From NCBI RefSeq assembly GCF_029919115.1, contig NZ_CP123990.1, positions 4,862,501 through 4,926,500 of the forward strand: a DNA stretch of 64,000 nucleotides. Reading direction: 5' to 3'. The position numbers and the translations under genes are program-made. The notes beneath the pieces were generated by a model. It did no database searches and was not told where the DNA came from. It saw only the letters and a list, made by a program, of their open reading frames with translations. The DNA is from Variovorax paradoxus. Lineage in GTDB: Bacteria > Pseudomonadota > Gammaproteobacteria > Burkholderiales > Burkholderiaceae_C. Shown piece by piece: positions 35,678-56,314 of the stretch. Each line of letters begins with the position of its first letter. Within the stretch, counting starts at the first letter, position 1.

Positions 35678-35923
35678 TCACTGCAGGCGCCCCTCTTCGC
35701 GCTGCGCCTCTTCCATCGACGGCTTGATCAGCGCGGCGCCGGTCAGTGCCCACAGCGTCAGCACGTCGTCCAGCGCGCAGATGTTGCCGGGGTTCACGCC
35801 AAGCCAGCGTATGAGCTCTTCGGCCCGCTCCGGCGAGGGCGAATCATGCAGCGTGCAGAAGAGCGTCCAGGCGACGTCGAAGGCCGGGTCGCCGCCGGTC
35901 GGCCGGGTCGTCTTGTCTTTCAT
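35678..35923 (-). CDS. Second short DUF4880-like protein at the end of the exporter operon
   Basis: 81 residues, 9 bp downstream of the exporter gene on the same strand and facing the other short gene. DVAWTLFCTLHDSPSPERAEELIRWL and CALDDVLTLWALTGAALIKPS fit the FecR N-terminal layout (A-W...L...S...E...WL...P.N..AL..V..LW). It is not an MbtH protein: the conserved MbtH tryptophans and NxExQxSLWP-like motif are missing. Function is inferred only from resemblance and position. Confidence 0.55.
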   Translation of the reverse strand: MKDKTTRPTGGDPAFDVAWTLFCTLHDSPSPERAEELIRWLGVNPGNICALDDVLTLWALTGAALIKPSMEEAQREEGRLQ

Positions 35924-35932
35924 TACCCTCCT

Positions 35933-37624
35933 TCACGCTGCGAGGCTTTCCTGCGATTCGCGCACCTTGTCCTCGACGATCTTTCCCGCCTGCATGGTGA
36001 TGACGCGATCGGCCAGGTGAAAGTAGCGGTCGTCGTGCGAGATCACGACCAGCAGGTGTCCCTTGGCGCGCAGTTCGGGCAGCAGTTCGGTATAGAAAAG
36101 ATGGCGGAAGGTCGGGTCCTGGTCGGCGGCCCATTCGTCGAACACCAGCACCGGGCGCCCTTCAAGGTAGGCGTGCACCAGCGCCAGCCGCTTGCGCTGC
36201 CCGGTCGAAAGGTCGGTGGTGCTGAATGCGCCGTTCTTCAGGCTCACCTTGTGGGCAATTTCCAGCCGCTCCAGATAGGGCAGCGCCGTTTCGGGCAACA
36301 CCTCCATGCCGGCGCCGCCTTCGCTTTCTTCACCGGCCACGAGGTCTTCGAACAGATAGAAGTCGGAGAACACCGTGGTGAACAGCTGCCGGTAGTCGTC
36401 GCGGCCTTCGGGCTTGACCACCGAGCCGTCGATCAGCACGTCGCCTGCCTGCGGCGCATACAGCCCGAGCAGCAGCTTGATCAGCGTGGTCTTGCCGGAG
36501 CCGTTGTCGCCCACCACAAACACCATTTCGCCGCGGCGCAGCTTCAGGTCGATGGGCCCGAGCGCAAAGGCCTCGCCGCCTTCGGGCGCATCGAACGCAT
36601 AGCGCACGCCGCGCATGCCGATTTCATTCTTCAGGATGACGCCGTTGGACGCGCGCTCCAGGTGCAGGTGCGGCTCCGGCGTGGCAAAGCGTGCCGACAG
36701 GTCGCCAATGCGCTGGAAGGCCACCTTGGCACGGCCCACCCCGGGCAACAGGAGCGCGATCTGGTCCAGCGGGCCCTTCAGGAACAGCAGCACCAGCACG
36801 AAGCCGCTGAGCACCGCGGGCTCGGTCGGCTGGAACGCAGCCCAGCCCAGGATCAGCGCAATCAGCAAAAAGAACAGTGCCGAGCCGAAGGCGGTGGCAA
36901 TCACATAGGTGTTGATGGCACGCCCGTTGACGACGCGGATGGTGTCGACAATGCGCTCGATCTGGCCGGAGAACATGCGCGTGCGGCGCGTGCGGTGCAT
37001 GCGCAGCTCCTTCGCGCCTTCGCTGATGGCCCGGTAGGCCTTGTGCAGCTGGTCTTCCTGCTCGCGCGCTTTCCAGAAGCCGGCTTCGCCGCGGATCTGC
37101 GCCATGAGCTGCACCGTGATGCCGATCACCAGCGCCATCAGCATCAATCCGAACAGCGGCAGCGAAAGGAACGCGAGGTAGCTCAGGCAGCCCAGCGCCA
37201 CGGCAATTGCGATCAGCATTCCCGACAGCGCGAACGCCACGTCGCTGATCATGTCCACGTCCTGCGACAACACCGGCATCAGGCGGTGCGTGCGGTAGCG
37301 CTCCAGCGCATCAATGGGCGCCGCGAGAATTTTCTGCGCAAGGCTCTTTCGCACCTGGGCCACCAGGCGCTGGCCGACGAAGTTGGTCGACACGTCCGAC
37401 GCCATGCGCCCGAAGAGCGCCACGCCGCACAGGCCGATGAAAGTCAGCAGCAGGCCACCCGCCAGCCCGCCCGGCTGGTTGAGCACACGGTTGATGGTGC
37501 CGAGCAGCGCGACCGTGGCGGCACCGGCGCTGATGCCCGTGACCGCGGACAGCACTATCCACGGAAGAAAGGGTTTCAGCAGGCGCCCGATCTCGGCGCC
37601 GTTGCCTGCGGTGGTAGTTGTCAT
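35933..37624 (-). CDS. Cyclic-peptide/siderophore export ABC transporter (PvdE/SyrD-like)
   Basis: 563-residue fused permease-ATPase. Six transmembrane helices occupy about residues 1-300, and the nucleotide-binding domain holds Walker A GDNGSGKTTL, a divergent signature LSTGQRKRLAL, Walker B PVLVFDEWAADQDP and switch His ISHDDRYF. The signature LSTGQ and DEWAADQDP are typical of the PvdE/SyrD family, which moves siderophore precursors or lipopeptides across the inner membrane. It is divergent from the fhuF-like gene with a 183-bp gap that must hold promoters for both. Confidence 0.93.
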   Translation of the reverse strand: MTTTTAGNGAEIGRLLKPFLPWIVLSAVTGISAGAATVALLGTINRVLNQPGGLAGGLLLTFIGLCGVALFGRMASDVSTNFVGQRLVAQVRKSLAQKILAAPIDALERYRTHRLMPVLSQDVDMISDVAFALSGMLIAIAVALGCLSYLAFLSLPLFGLMLMALVIGITVQLMAQIRGEAGFWKAREQEDQLHKAYRAISEGAKELRMHRTRRTRMFSGQIERIVDTIRVVNGRAINTYVIATAFGSALFFLLIALILGWAAFQPTEPAVLSGFVLVLLFLKGPLDQIALLLPGVGRAKVAFQRIGDLSARFATPEPHLHLERASNGVILKNEIGMRGVRYAFDAPEGGEAFALGPIDLKLRRGEMVFVVGDNGSGKTTLIKLLLGLYAPQAGDVLIDGSVVKPEGRDDYRQLFTTVFSDFYLFEDLVAGEESEGGAGMEVLPETALPYLERLEIAHKVSLKNGAFSTTDLSTGQRKRLALVHAYLEGRPVLVFDEWAADQDPTFRHLFYTELLPELRAKGHLLVVISHDDRYFHLADRVITMQAGKIVEDKVRESQESLAA

Positions 37625-37807
37625 GCAAAGGCTCTTTCCGCCCCGGGGGCGACAGCGTGGAAACGACCATGCCGCCCGGCACAGCCCCGGTGGCTTCGTG
37701 CCACCTACTGCCTAGACGGTTGAGCCGCGGCAATGTTCAGCGCGGTGCGCGTGAACAGTTGCCCTGCAAATCCGTCTTGATGGCATGACCTCGCCGACGG
37801 CCGATCC

Positions 37808-38536
37808 GTGATCCCGCTGCTGGAGCCCCTGTTCCCCGGCGAGCTGGCCGTGCATGGCGAAAAGCTGCAATGCGCCGACGCCGTGCCGCCCGGCGCGCTG
37901 CGCGTGGCCGACCTTGCGCAATCGCCCGCGCTGCTTGCCGACGTGCTGCAGAGAAATGCGCGCTACCGGGGCGTTGCCGGCACAGACCTGCGCGCCGTTG
38001 CGTCCGCATGGAGCCTCGAATACATCGCGATGCTGCTGCCGCCCGTGATGGCCGCGGCCAGCATGCTGCAGCACGTGTTTCCGGTTGCGGCGGAACACAC
38101 CTGGGTGCGGCTCGACGCGCATGGCGGCCCCGCGAGCTTTCACATCCGGCACATGGGCCGGCCGCACCACGGGGCCGGCACCGCAGAGCGCTACGCGCCG
38201 CTGCTATGGCAGCACCTTGCGCCGCTTTTCGAAGCGCTCGCGGGGACGACGCGGCTTGCGCCCAAGATTCTCTGGAGCAACACCGTGCGGCTCATGGAGC
38301 CCGTATTCGACGTGGCGTTGGCCGCCACCGGCGGCGCACCGTCGATCTCGCGCGACCGGCAGCTGCTGCTGCACAGCGCCACATGGCCGAACGAGCTTCG
38401 CCCCAACCCGCTTCACGGCCGCGAACGCAGCCACCGCGTCAAGCTGCACCGGGAGTGCTGCCTCAACTACCTGTTGCCGCACGAGCACCACTGCAACGCC
38501 TGCCCGCTTGCACCGGAGCATCGCGGTTTCGGGTGA
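37808..38536 (+). CDS. FhuF-like siderophore-iron reductase
   Basis: 242 residues, GTG start. The C-terminal cysteine motif C-C-x10-C-x2-C (Cys217, Cys218, Cys229, Cys232) is the [2Fe-2S] site of FhuF ferric reductases, which release iron from hydroxamate siderophores in the cytoplasm. The body has the FhuF-type LEYIAMLLPPVMAAASML and LWSNTVRLMEPVFD segments. It leads the plus-strand run of tailoring genes, 49 bp before the formyltransferase. Confidence 0.9.
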   Translation: MIPLLEPLFPGELAVHGEKLQCADAVPPGALRVADLAQSPALLADVLQRNARYRGVAGTDLRAVASAWSLEYIAMLLPPVMAAASMLQHVFPVAAEHTWVRLDAHGGPASFHIRHMGRPHHGAGTAERYAPLLWQHLAPLFEALAGTTRLAPKILWSNTVRLMEPVFDVALAATGGAPSISRDRQLLLHSATWPNELRPNPLHGRERSHRVKLHRECCLNYLLPHEHHCNACPLAPEHRGFG

Positions 38537-38585
38537 ACAGATTGCGGGCCATTCCGTCTTCCATCTATCCATCCATCGCACACAT

Positions 38586-39504
38586 ATGCCCAAGGCCAAG
38601 CTCGTCTACATCCTGTCTTTGAGAAATGCCGCCGCCGACAAGGCCGGCCAGCATATTGCATACAAGGGCGAGCAGCGCTACATGGCCTCCCCGCTCGAGT
38701 ACCTGGCCAAGGCGCTCGATGAGACGCCGCTGGGCGACGCCTACTCGCTCGAAGGCATCGTCATCGACGACGATCCGCGCTCGCCGAAAGACCAGGCCGC
38801 GCTGCAGGACTACGGCTTTTCATGCCAGCCCGACAAGAAATGGATCTTTCCGGCGGGTTTGAAGACGCAAGGCAAACAGCTCACGGACATCTTCCATTCG
38901 GTGCCTTCCGAATACAGGCGGCTGCCGCTCGATTCAGCCGAACGCCCCGCAGGCAAGAGCCGCTTCGAGCGCACCCTGCTCGACAAGCTGCTGACGCTGC
39001 AGGCCGACATCGTCGTGCTCGACGGCCTGCTCGTGATCCTCGACGAGCTGGTGCGGCCCGGCGCACCGTGCCGACATCGTCGTGCTCGACGGCCTGCTCG
39101 TGATCCTCGACGAGCTGGTGCGGCCCGGCGCACCGTTCCACCGCAAGATCGTCAACATCCATCCGGGCATCACCCGTATCGAATCGCCCTACGAGCGCCG
39201 CGGCGCCTATGCCACGCTCGATGCGCTGCACGGTGCGCAGGGCCGCAAGATCGTGAACTGGCAAACGATGGAAAGCGTGCCCGTGCCTCCGCTCTACAAG
39301 ACAGGGGCCTCGCTGCACTACGTGGACAACGGCATCGACTCCGGCGAGGTGATCCATGACGCGTTGCGCACCACCATCGACCCGAACGACACCATCCTCG
39401 AGCTGCGCTGGAACAACTTCAACCACAGCCTCTTTGCCGCGCTGCACGAGGGCCTGGCCCTGCTCGCAGGGCAACGGCAACCGCTCACCGAAAGAACCGC
39501 ATGA
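38586..39504 (+). pseudogene. N5-hydroxyornithine formyltransferase, frameshifted by a 67-bp tandem duplication
   Basis: PvdF-like enzyme that would transfer a formyl group to N5-hydroxyornithine. The N-terminal frame (MPKAKLVYILSLRN) reads correctly to residue 161; the extra 67 bases then shift it, giving 96 unrelated residues and a stop at 39357-39359. The correct frame resumes after the second copy and encodes the catalytic half: NIHPGITRIESPYERRG and VDNGIDSGEVI, holding the His and Asp expected of formyltransferases. Deleting one copy restores 283 residues, close to PvdF. The 3' end overlaps the acyltransferase start (ATGA). As written the product should be inactive. Confidence 0.88.
39003..39136 (+). 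repeat. Perfect 67-bp head-to-tail duplication
   Basis: Unit 1 is 39003-39069 and unit 2 is 39070-39136; both begin GCCGACATCG and end GGCGCACCGT, with no mismatch. 67 is not a multiple of three, so the duplication shifts the reading frame of the formyltransferase gene by one base. The sequence either side matches an intact gene when one unit is removed. It could be recent slippage, a reversible switch, or an assembly error. Confidence 0.97.
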
Positions 39505-40544
39505 CGCCAACTCCCCATGTCTCCTATGCGGGCGGCATGCCGCACGCCATCACGCGCGACGGCGACGCGCTCAGCGTGCGCAACACGCAGGACGAAACAC
39601 GCTCGCTCTGGAAAACCAGCCAGGCTGCTTCAGGCGCCGTGCTCCAGTGGGTGGACGGCAGCAATGCGTCCACGGCCCACCTGCTGGCCGCCCTGGAAGG
39701 CGCGTTCGAACACCACCCGGCCCTCAAGACGCTGCGCGTTGCGCCGAGCCAGCCGGCGACGTCGCTCGTGCAGGCCGGCGTGCTGCTGCAAGCCGAAGGC
39801 GGCCAGGCCCTCGCCTGCCGCGACATGCTTTGGCAGCAGCCTTCGCTGTGGCTACCCGCAGTGCACGCCCCCATGGCCCTGCAATACGCACTGACCAAGG
39901 GCAAGCGCCACCCCGTGCGCCCGCCCAAGCCGCGCGGCGTGCTCTACCAGCGCTTCATTCCCTGGCTCGGCAAGACCTTTTCGTTTCGCAGCTTCGACTT
40001 CGAGGCCGACCTGCCGATGTTCAACCGCTGGATGAACGACCCCGACGTGGCCGTGATCTGGGAGGAAGAAGGCGACCTGGACAAACACCGCCAGTACCTC
40101 TCGGCCATCGACCGCGATCCGCACATGTATTCGATGATCGCCTGCCTCGACGGCGAGCCCTTCGGCTACTTCGAGATGTACTGGGCCAAGGAAAGCCGCA
40201 TTGCGCCGTTCTACGACGTGGACGACTACGACCGCGGCTGGCACGTTCTGATCGGCGAGCCGGCGTTTCGCGGCAAGGCCTTCGCCACCGCCTGGCTCAC
40301 CTCCATCTCTCACTACATCTTCTTGTGCGACCCACGCACCCGGCGCGCCGTGGGCGAGCCGCGCATCGACCATCTGCAGCAGATCCGCAACCTCGACAAG
40401 TCCGGCTACGCGAAGGTGAAGGAATTCGACCTGCCGCACAAGCGCGCCCTGCTGGTCGTGATGCTGCGCGAACGCTACTTCACCGACGCCCTCTGGCTGC
40501 CCCGCAGCGACGCCGCCGCCACGCCTGCCCAACATTCTGCGTAA
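39501..40544 (+). CDS. IucB-like GNAT siderophore acyltransferase
   Basis: 347 residues. About 150 N-terminal residues are a poorly conserved domain, then a GNAT domain with the siderophore-type pattern FRSFDFEADLPMFNRWMNDP, GYFEMYWAKESRIAPFYDVDDYDRG and HVLIGEPAFRGKAFATAWL (acetyl-CoA loop), ending LPHKRALLVVMLRERYF. Relatives acetylate N6-hydroxylysine (IucB) or acylate N5-hydroxyornithine. Its start overlaps the formyltransferase stop (ATGA), so the two modifying genes were designed to be coexpressed. Which acyl group it transfers is not determined. Confidence 0.9.
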   Translation: MTPTPHVSYAGGMPHAITRDGDALSVRNTQDETRSLWKTSQAASGAVLQWVDGSNASTAHLLAALEGAFEHHPALKTLRVAPSQPATSLVQAGVLLQAEGGQALACRDMLWQQPSLWLPAVHAPMALQYALTKGKRHPVRPPKPRGVLYQRFIPWLGKTFSFRSFDFEADLPMFNRWMNDPDVAVIWEEEGDLDKHRQYLSAIDRDPHMYSMIACLDGEPFGYFEMYWAKESRIAPFYDVDDYDRGWHVLIGEPAFRGKAFATAWLTSISHYIFLCDPRTRRAVGEPRIDHLQQIRNLDKSGYAKVKEFDLPHKRALLVVMLRERYFTDALWLPRSDAAATPAQHSA

Positions 40545-40557
40545 AGGAAAAACCGCC

Positions 40558-41892
40558 ATGGTGATTCACGACCTCATCGGTATCGGCTTCGGCCCTTCGA
40601 ACATCGCACTGGCCATTGCGCTGGACGAGAAACGGCGCGACGGCCGCCGCGTCGATGCGATGTTCATCGAGAAGCAGGCCGGCTTCGCCTGGCACAAGGA
40701 CATGATGCTCGACCAGGCGCACATGCAGATCTCGTTCATGAAGGACCTGGCAACGCTGCGCAACCCCACCAGCCGCTTCACCTTCATCAACTACCTGCAT
40801 GAAAAGAAGCGCTTGCAGGACTTCATCAACCTGAAGACCTTCTTTCCCAGCCGGCACGAGTTCAACGACTACCTGGGCTGGGCCGCATCCCAGTTCGAAG
40901 ATGCCTGCGTCTACGGAGAAGAAGTCTTCGAGGTGCTGCCCGAAAGAGAAGGCCATGGCGGCGAGGTCTCGCTGCTGCGCGTGCGCTCGCGCGACGGCAC
41001 CGGCCACGTGACAGAACGCCTTGCACGCAACCTGGTCGTGAGCATTGGCGGCATGCCCAACATTCCGGACGGATTCCGCGCACTCAGGAACGACCCGCGC
41101 GTGTTCCATTCGAGCAGCTACCTGCGGGACATGGCCCGCCTGCCCGATGCCGCAAGGATTGCGATCGTGGGCGCGGGCCAGAGCGCGGCGGAGATCTTCA
41201 TGGACCTGCAGGGCCGCCCGCACGCGCCGCAGGTCGACCTCATCATGCGGGCCCGCTCGATCCGCCCGTCGGACGACAGCCCCTTCGTGAACGAGGTGTT
41301 CAACGTCGAGTTCACCGACTACATCTACAGCCAGCCTGAAGACGAACGCGCCGCCCTGATCGACGAATTCGGCCACACCAACTACGCAGTGGCCGACCTC
41401 GACCTGATCCAGCAGATCTTCAAGATGTTCTACGAGCAGAAGGTTCGCGGCGAAGAGCGCATGCGCTTCCTGCGCCGGCACGAGATCCGCGGCGTGCATG
41501 CGGCGGGCGATGGCATCCACCTGACCCTGCACGACCAGAACACCGGCCACGAAAACACCCTGCTCTACGATGCCGTGGTGCTGGCCACCGGCTACGGCCG
41601 CGAGCAGCACAAGGCGCTGCTGACGCCGCTTGCCCCCTACCTTGGCGATTTTTCGGTCGACCGCCACTACCGCGTGGGCAGCACGCCGGACTTTCACCCC
41701 GCCATCTTCCTGCAGGGCGCCTGCGAGTCGTCTCACGGGCTGAGCGACACCCTGCTGTCGGTGACATCGGTGCGCACGGGTGAGATCGGCAATGCCCTGC
41801 TCAGGGCGATTCCGGCCGGCGCGGCGGTGGCCGCCACTGCCGTGAATGCCGCAAACAGCCCCCGCCATGAGCGGCAGCCAGTGCAGGCCTAG
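40558..41892 (+). CDS. L-ornithine N5-monooxygenase (PvdA/SidA-type)
   Basis: 444-residue FAD/NADPH hydroxylase making N5-hydroxyornithine, the hydroxamate precursor. FAD motif is GIGFGPSN (residues 8-15), substrate/flavin region HKDMMLDQAHMQISFMKDL, NADPH motif VGAGQSAAE near residue 208, and VVLATGYGRE near 343. Full length compared with PvdA (443). It is 13 bp after the acyltransferase gene and is closed by a strong terminator. Confidence 0.96.
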   Translation: MVIHDLIGIGFGPSNIALAIALDEKRRDGRRVDAMFIEKQAGFAWHKDMMLDQAHMQISFMKDLATLRNPTSRFTFINYLHEKKRLQDFINLKTFFPSRHEFNDYLGWAASQFEDACVYGEEVFEVLPEREGHGGEVSLLRVRSRDGTGHVTERLARNLVVSIGGMPNIPDGFRALRNDPRVFHSSSYLRDMARLPDAARIAIVGAGQSAAEIFMDLQGRPHAPQVDLIMRARSIRPSDDSPFVNEVFNVEFTDYIYSQPEDERAALIDEFGHTNYAVADLDLIQQIFKMFYEQKVRGEERMRFLRRHEIRGVHAAGDGIHLTLHDQNTGHENTLLYDAVVLATGYGREQHKALLTPLAPYLGDFSVDRHYRVGSTPDFHPAIFLQGACESSHGLSDTLLSVTSVRTGEIGNALLRAIPAGAAVAATAVNAANSPRHERQPVQA

Positions 41893-41924
41893 GCACGGCT
41901 ACCCGGCGCCGGGCAGGCAAAAAG

Positions 41925-41956
41925 AAAAGGAGACAGCCTGCTGTCTCCTTTTTTTT
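41925..41956 (+). terminator. Intrinsic terminator after the ornithine monooxygenase gene
   Basis: A 12-bp stem AAAAGGAGACAG/CTGTCTCCTTTT with loop CCTG, running into an uninterrupted T-tract to 41956. It closes the fhuF-to-monooxygenase transcript; the receptor gene that follows therefore needs its own promoter or read-through. Confidence 0.92.
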
Positions 41957-42019
41957 AAGCCAAACGTCTCATGTATGGAAGCGCCAAGGTGCCGAAATCG
42001 GCCAGCCCTGGGCGTCGCA

Positions 42020-42031
42020 ACGTGAACACGT
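42020..42031. promoter_or_regulatory. Inverted repeat upstream of the TonB receptor gene
   Basis: ACGTGaaCACGT, a 5-2-5 inverted repeat about 30 bp before the receptor start in a gap that must contain its promoter. No known regulator can be named for it. Confidence 0.3.
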
Positions 42032-42060
42032 CGTATTCAAGCACCTGGAGTATCAACTTT

Positions 42061-44262
42061 ATGCGTCCCCTGCCCCGTCAACGTCTATTGAATGCCGCGC
42101 TCGCCGCGGCCTTTGGCACGGCCTTTTCCCTTTGCAGCGTGAGCGCCCTGGCGCAGGCGGCTGGACAGCAGCAGCGGGCCGGCGATTCGACGCTGCCCGC
42201 CATCACGGTGAACGCCGACACGGAAGAAACCGCCACCGGCCGCGTCAACGGCTATCTTGCCAAGCGCAGCACGGCCGGCAGCAAGACGGACACGCCGATC
42301 GTCGAGACGCCGCAGTCGATCTCTGTCATCACGGCCGACCGCATGGACGCCATCGGCGCCACCAACGTGAAGGACGCGCTCGGCTATACCCCGGGCGTGA
42401 GCATTGCACCCTTCGGCGCCGACTCGCGCTACGACTGGATCTCGATCCGCGGCTTCGACGGCTATGCGCCGGGCTTCTACCTGGACGGCCTGCCGCTGCG
42501 CAACAACGGCACCTGGGGCCTCTGGAAAACAGAGAACTACGGCAGCGAACGCATCGAAGTGCTGCGCGGCCCTACCTCGGTGCTCTATGGCATGGCAAGC
42601 CCGGGCGGTGTGGTCAACATTGCGAGCAAGCTGCCCACGGCAGAGCCCGTTCGCGAGATCCAGCTGCAGTACGGCAACGACGCCCGCCGCCAGGTGGCCG
42701 GCGATTTCTCGGGTGCACTCGACTCGGAAGGCAAGGTGCTCTATCGCATCACCGGGGTGCTGCGCGATGCCCAGCTGCCCGGCGGCAGCTCGCGCGACGA
42801 CCGCACCTACATTGCGCCCTCGATCACCTGGAAGCCTTCCAGCGACACCACCTTCACGCTGCTGGCCCAGTACCAGAAGAACCGCGCAGGCAGCTACACC
42901 CGCATTCGCCCCGCGGCCGGCTCGCTCACGCCAACGCGCATCGGCACCTACATTCCCGACGACCTGAACGCCGGTGATCCCAACTTCGATCACTTCAACC
43001 AGGACCAGAAGATGATCGGCTACCAGCTCGAGCATCGCTTCAACGACACCTTCACCGTGCGCCAGAAGCTGCGCTACGGCAAGCTCGAGGTCGACTACCG
43101 CGCCCTGCAGGCGCCGAACTTCGTGCCCATGGACCCGGCGAACGCCCTGAGCTTCGAGAACTACCGCTACCTGAACCGCGGTGTCTTCGGCAGCCAGGAA
43201 AGCACGTCGTCCGTCACCATGGACAACCAGCTGCAGGCCGACCTGCGCTCGGGCGACTGGCGCCACAAGGTGCTCGTGGGCCTTGACTACCAGCGCACCC
43301 GCATCGACCAGTACACCTACAGCAGCGGCTTCGGCGCGCCGCTGCTCGACATCTACGCGCCCGTGTACGGCGGCACCATCGACATTCCGCAGCCCTACGT
43401 CAACGGCGTGAGCCGGCTCGCGCAGACCGGCATCTACCTGCAGGACCAGATCAAGTGGGGCGATCGCTGGTCGCTCACCATCGGCGGGCGCTACGACACC
43501 GCGCAAAGCACCAACTACAGCCGCCTGGACGGCTCCACGCAGCGCATTTCGGAGCACAAGTTCACCAAGCGCGCGGGCCTGGTCTACCTGGCCCCGAACG
43601 GCCTGGCGCCGTACCTGAGCTACTCGGAGTCGTTCGCGCCCATCGGCGCGCTCGACCCGGCGACCCGGACCCCCTTCAAGCCTGAAAGCGGCCGCCAGTA
43701 CGAGGCCGGCATCCGCTACCAGCCGCCGGGCGGCAAGTCGCTGTACAGCGCGGCCATCTTCGACCTGCGCCGCAAGAACTACATCACGTATGACGCGACC
43801 TTCATGCCGAAGCAGACCGGCGAGATCTCGGTGCGGGGCCTCGAGCTCGAAGCCACCACCGAACTCATGCCGCGCCTGAACCTCACGGCCTCCTACGCCT
43901 ATACGCCGCGCGCCATCGTCACGGCCAGCAGCCGCGCCGAAGAAATCGGCAAGCAGGCGATGTCCGTTCCGCGCAACCGCCTCTCGGTGTGGGCGGACTA
44001 CCGCTTCAGCAACGGCCTGAAGGTGGGCGCGGGCGTGCGCTTCAACGGCTCGACCCGCGGCGACGCGGAAGTCGTCGCGCCGGCCAAGGTGCCTTCGTAC
44101 ACGCTGCTGGACGCCATGATCGGCTACGACATCGACCGCTGGACGCTGGCGCTGAACCTGCGCAACCTGACCAACAAGACCTACGTTGCGAACTGCGCCT
44201 ACGGCTACTGCTACCTGGGCACGCAGCGCACGGCGGTGGCAACGGCCACCTATCGCTGGTAA
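42061..44262 (+). CDS. TonB-dependent siderophore receptor (FpvA/FhuE-like)
   Basis: 733-residue outer-membrane receptor. A signal peptide ends at SALAQA (about residue 30). The plug begins with a TonB-box-like LPAITVNA, then PIVETPQSISVITADRM, GYTPGVSIAPFGAD, RYDWISIRGFDGYAPGFYLDG and RGPTSVLYGMASPGGVVN, a combination typical of ferric-hydroxamate/pyoverdine receptors; the barrel ends in Trp. No N-terminal signalling domain of the FecA kind is evident before the TonB box. The ATG at 42061 with GGAG 10 bases upstream is preferred to ATG 41971, which would bury the signal peptide. It presumably takes up the product of the adjacent assembly line. Confidence 0.94.
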   Translation: MRPLPRQRLLNAALAAAFGTAFSLCSVSALAQAAGQQQRAGDSTLPAITVNADTEETATGRVNGYLAKRSTAGSKTDTPIVETPQSISVITADRMDAIGATNVKDALGYTPGVSIAPFGADSRYDWISIRGFDGYAPGFYLDGLPLRNNGTWGLWKTENYGSERIEVLRGPTSVLYGMASPGGVVNIASKLPTAEPVREIQLQYGNDARRQVAGDFSGALDSEGKVLYRITGVLRDAQLPGGSSRDDRTYIAPSITWKPSSDTTFTLLAQYQKNRAGSYTRIRPAAGSLTPTRIGTYIPDDLNAGDPNFDHFNQDQKMIGYQLEHRFNDTFTVRQKLRYGKLEVDYRALQAPNFVPMDPANALSFENYRYLNRGVFGSQESTSSVTMDNQLQADLRSGDWRHKVLVGLDYQRTRIDQYTYSSGFGAPLLDIYAPVYGGTIDIPQPYVNGVSRLAQTGIYLQDQIKWGDRWSLTIGGRYDTAQSTNYSRLDGSTQRISEHKFTKRAGLVYLAPNGLAPYLSYSESFAPIGALDPATRTPFKPESGRQYEAGIRYQPPGGKSLYSAAIFDLRRKNYITYDATFMPKQTGEISVRGLELEATTELMPRLNLTASYAYTPRAIVTASSRAEEIGKQAMSVPRNRLSVWADYRFSNGLKVGAGVRFNGSTRGDAEVVAPAKVPSYTLLDAMIGYDIDRWTLALNLRNLTNKTYVANCAYGYCYLGTQRTAVATATYRW

Positions 44263-44283
44263 GCCCTTCGGCCCCAAAGAGCC

Positions 44284-44319
44284 AAGGCCGGATGCCCTCG
44301 CGGGCATCCGGCCTTTTTT
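44284..44319 (+). terminator. Intrinsic terminator after the TonB receptor gene
   Basis: A 14-bp perfect stem AAGGCCGGATGCCC/GGGCATCCGGCCTT with loop TCGC, followed by T6. It sits between the converging receptor and NRPS C genes and may also terminate the long minus-strand biosynthetic transcript. Confidence 0.95.
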
Positions 44320-44345
44320 GTGCGCCGCTCGGCCTCGCCCTGCCG

Positions 44346-56313
<11,968 letters not shown>

Positions 56314-56314
<1 letters not shown>

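Noticed and set aside
35678..35923. Small gene next to the exporter considered as MbtH-like
   Set aside because: Size and place fit MbtH, but the conserved MbtH tryptophans and central motif are missing; the sequence fits a FecR N-terminal segment better.
39082..39504. Separate 140-codon gene downstream of the duplication
   Set aside because: It begins inside the second repeat unit and is simply the C-terminal half of the frameshifted formyltransferase.
41971..42060. Upstream ATG of the TonB receptor at 41971
   Set aside because: It would put 30 hydrophilic residues before the signal peptide; the ATG at 42061 has GGAG at proper spacing.
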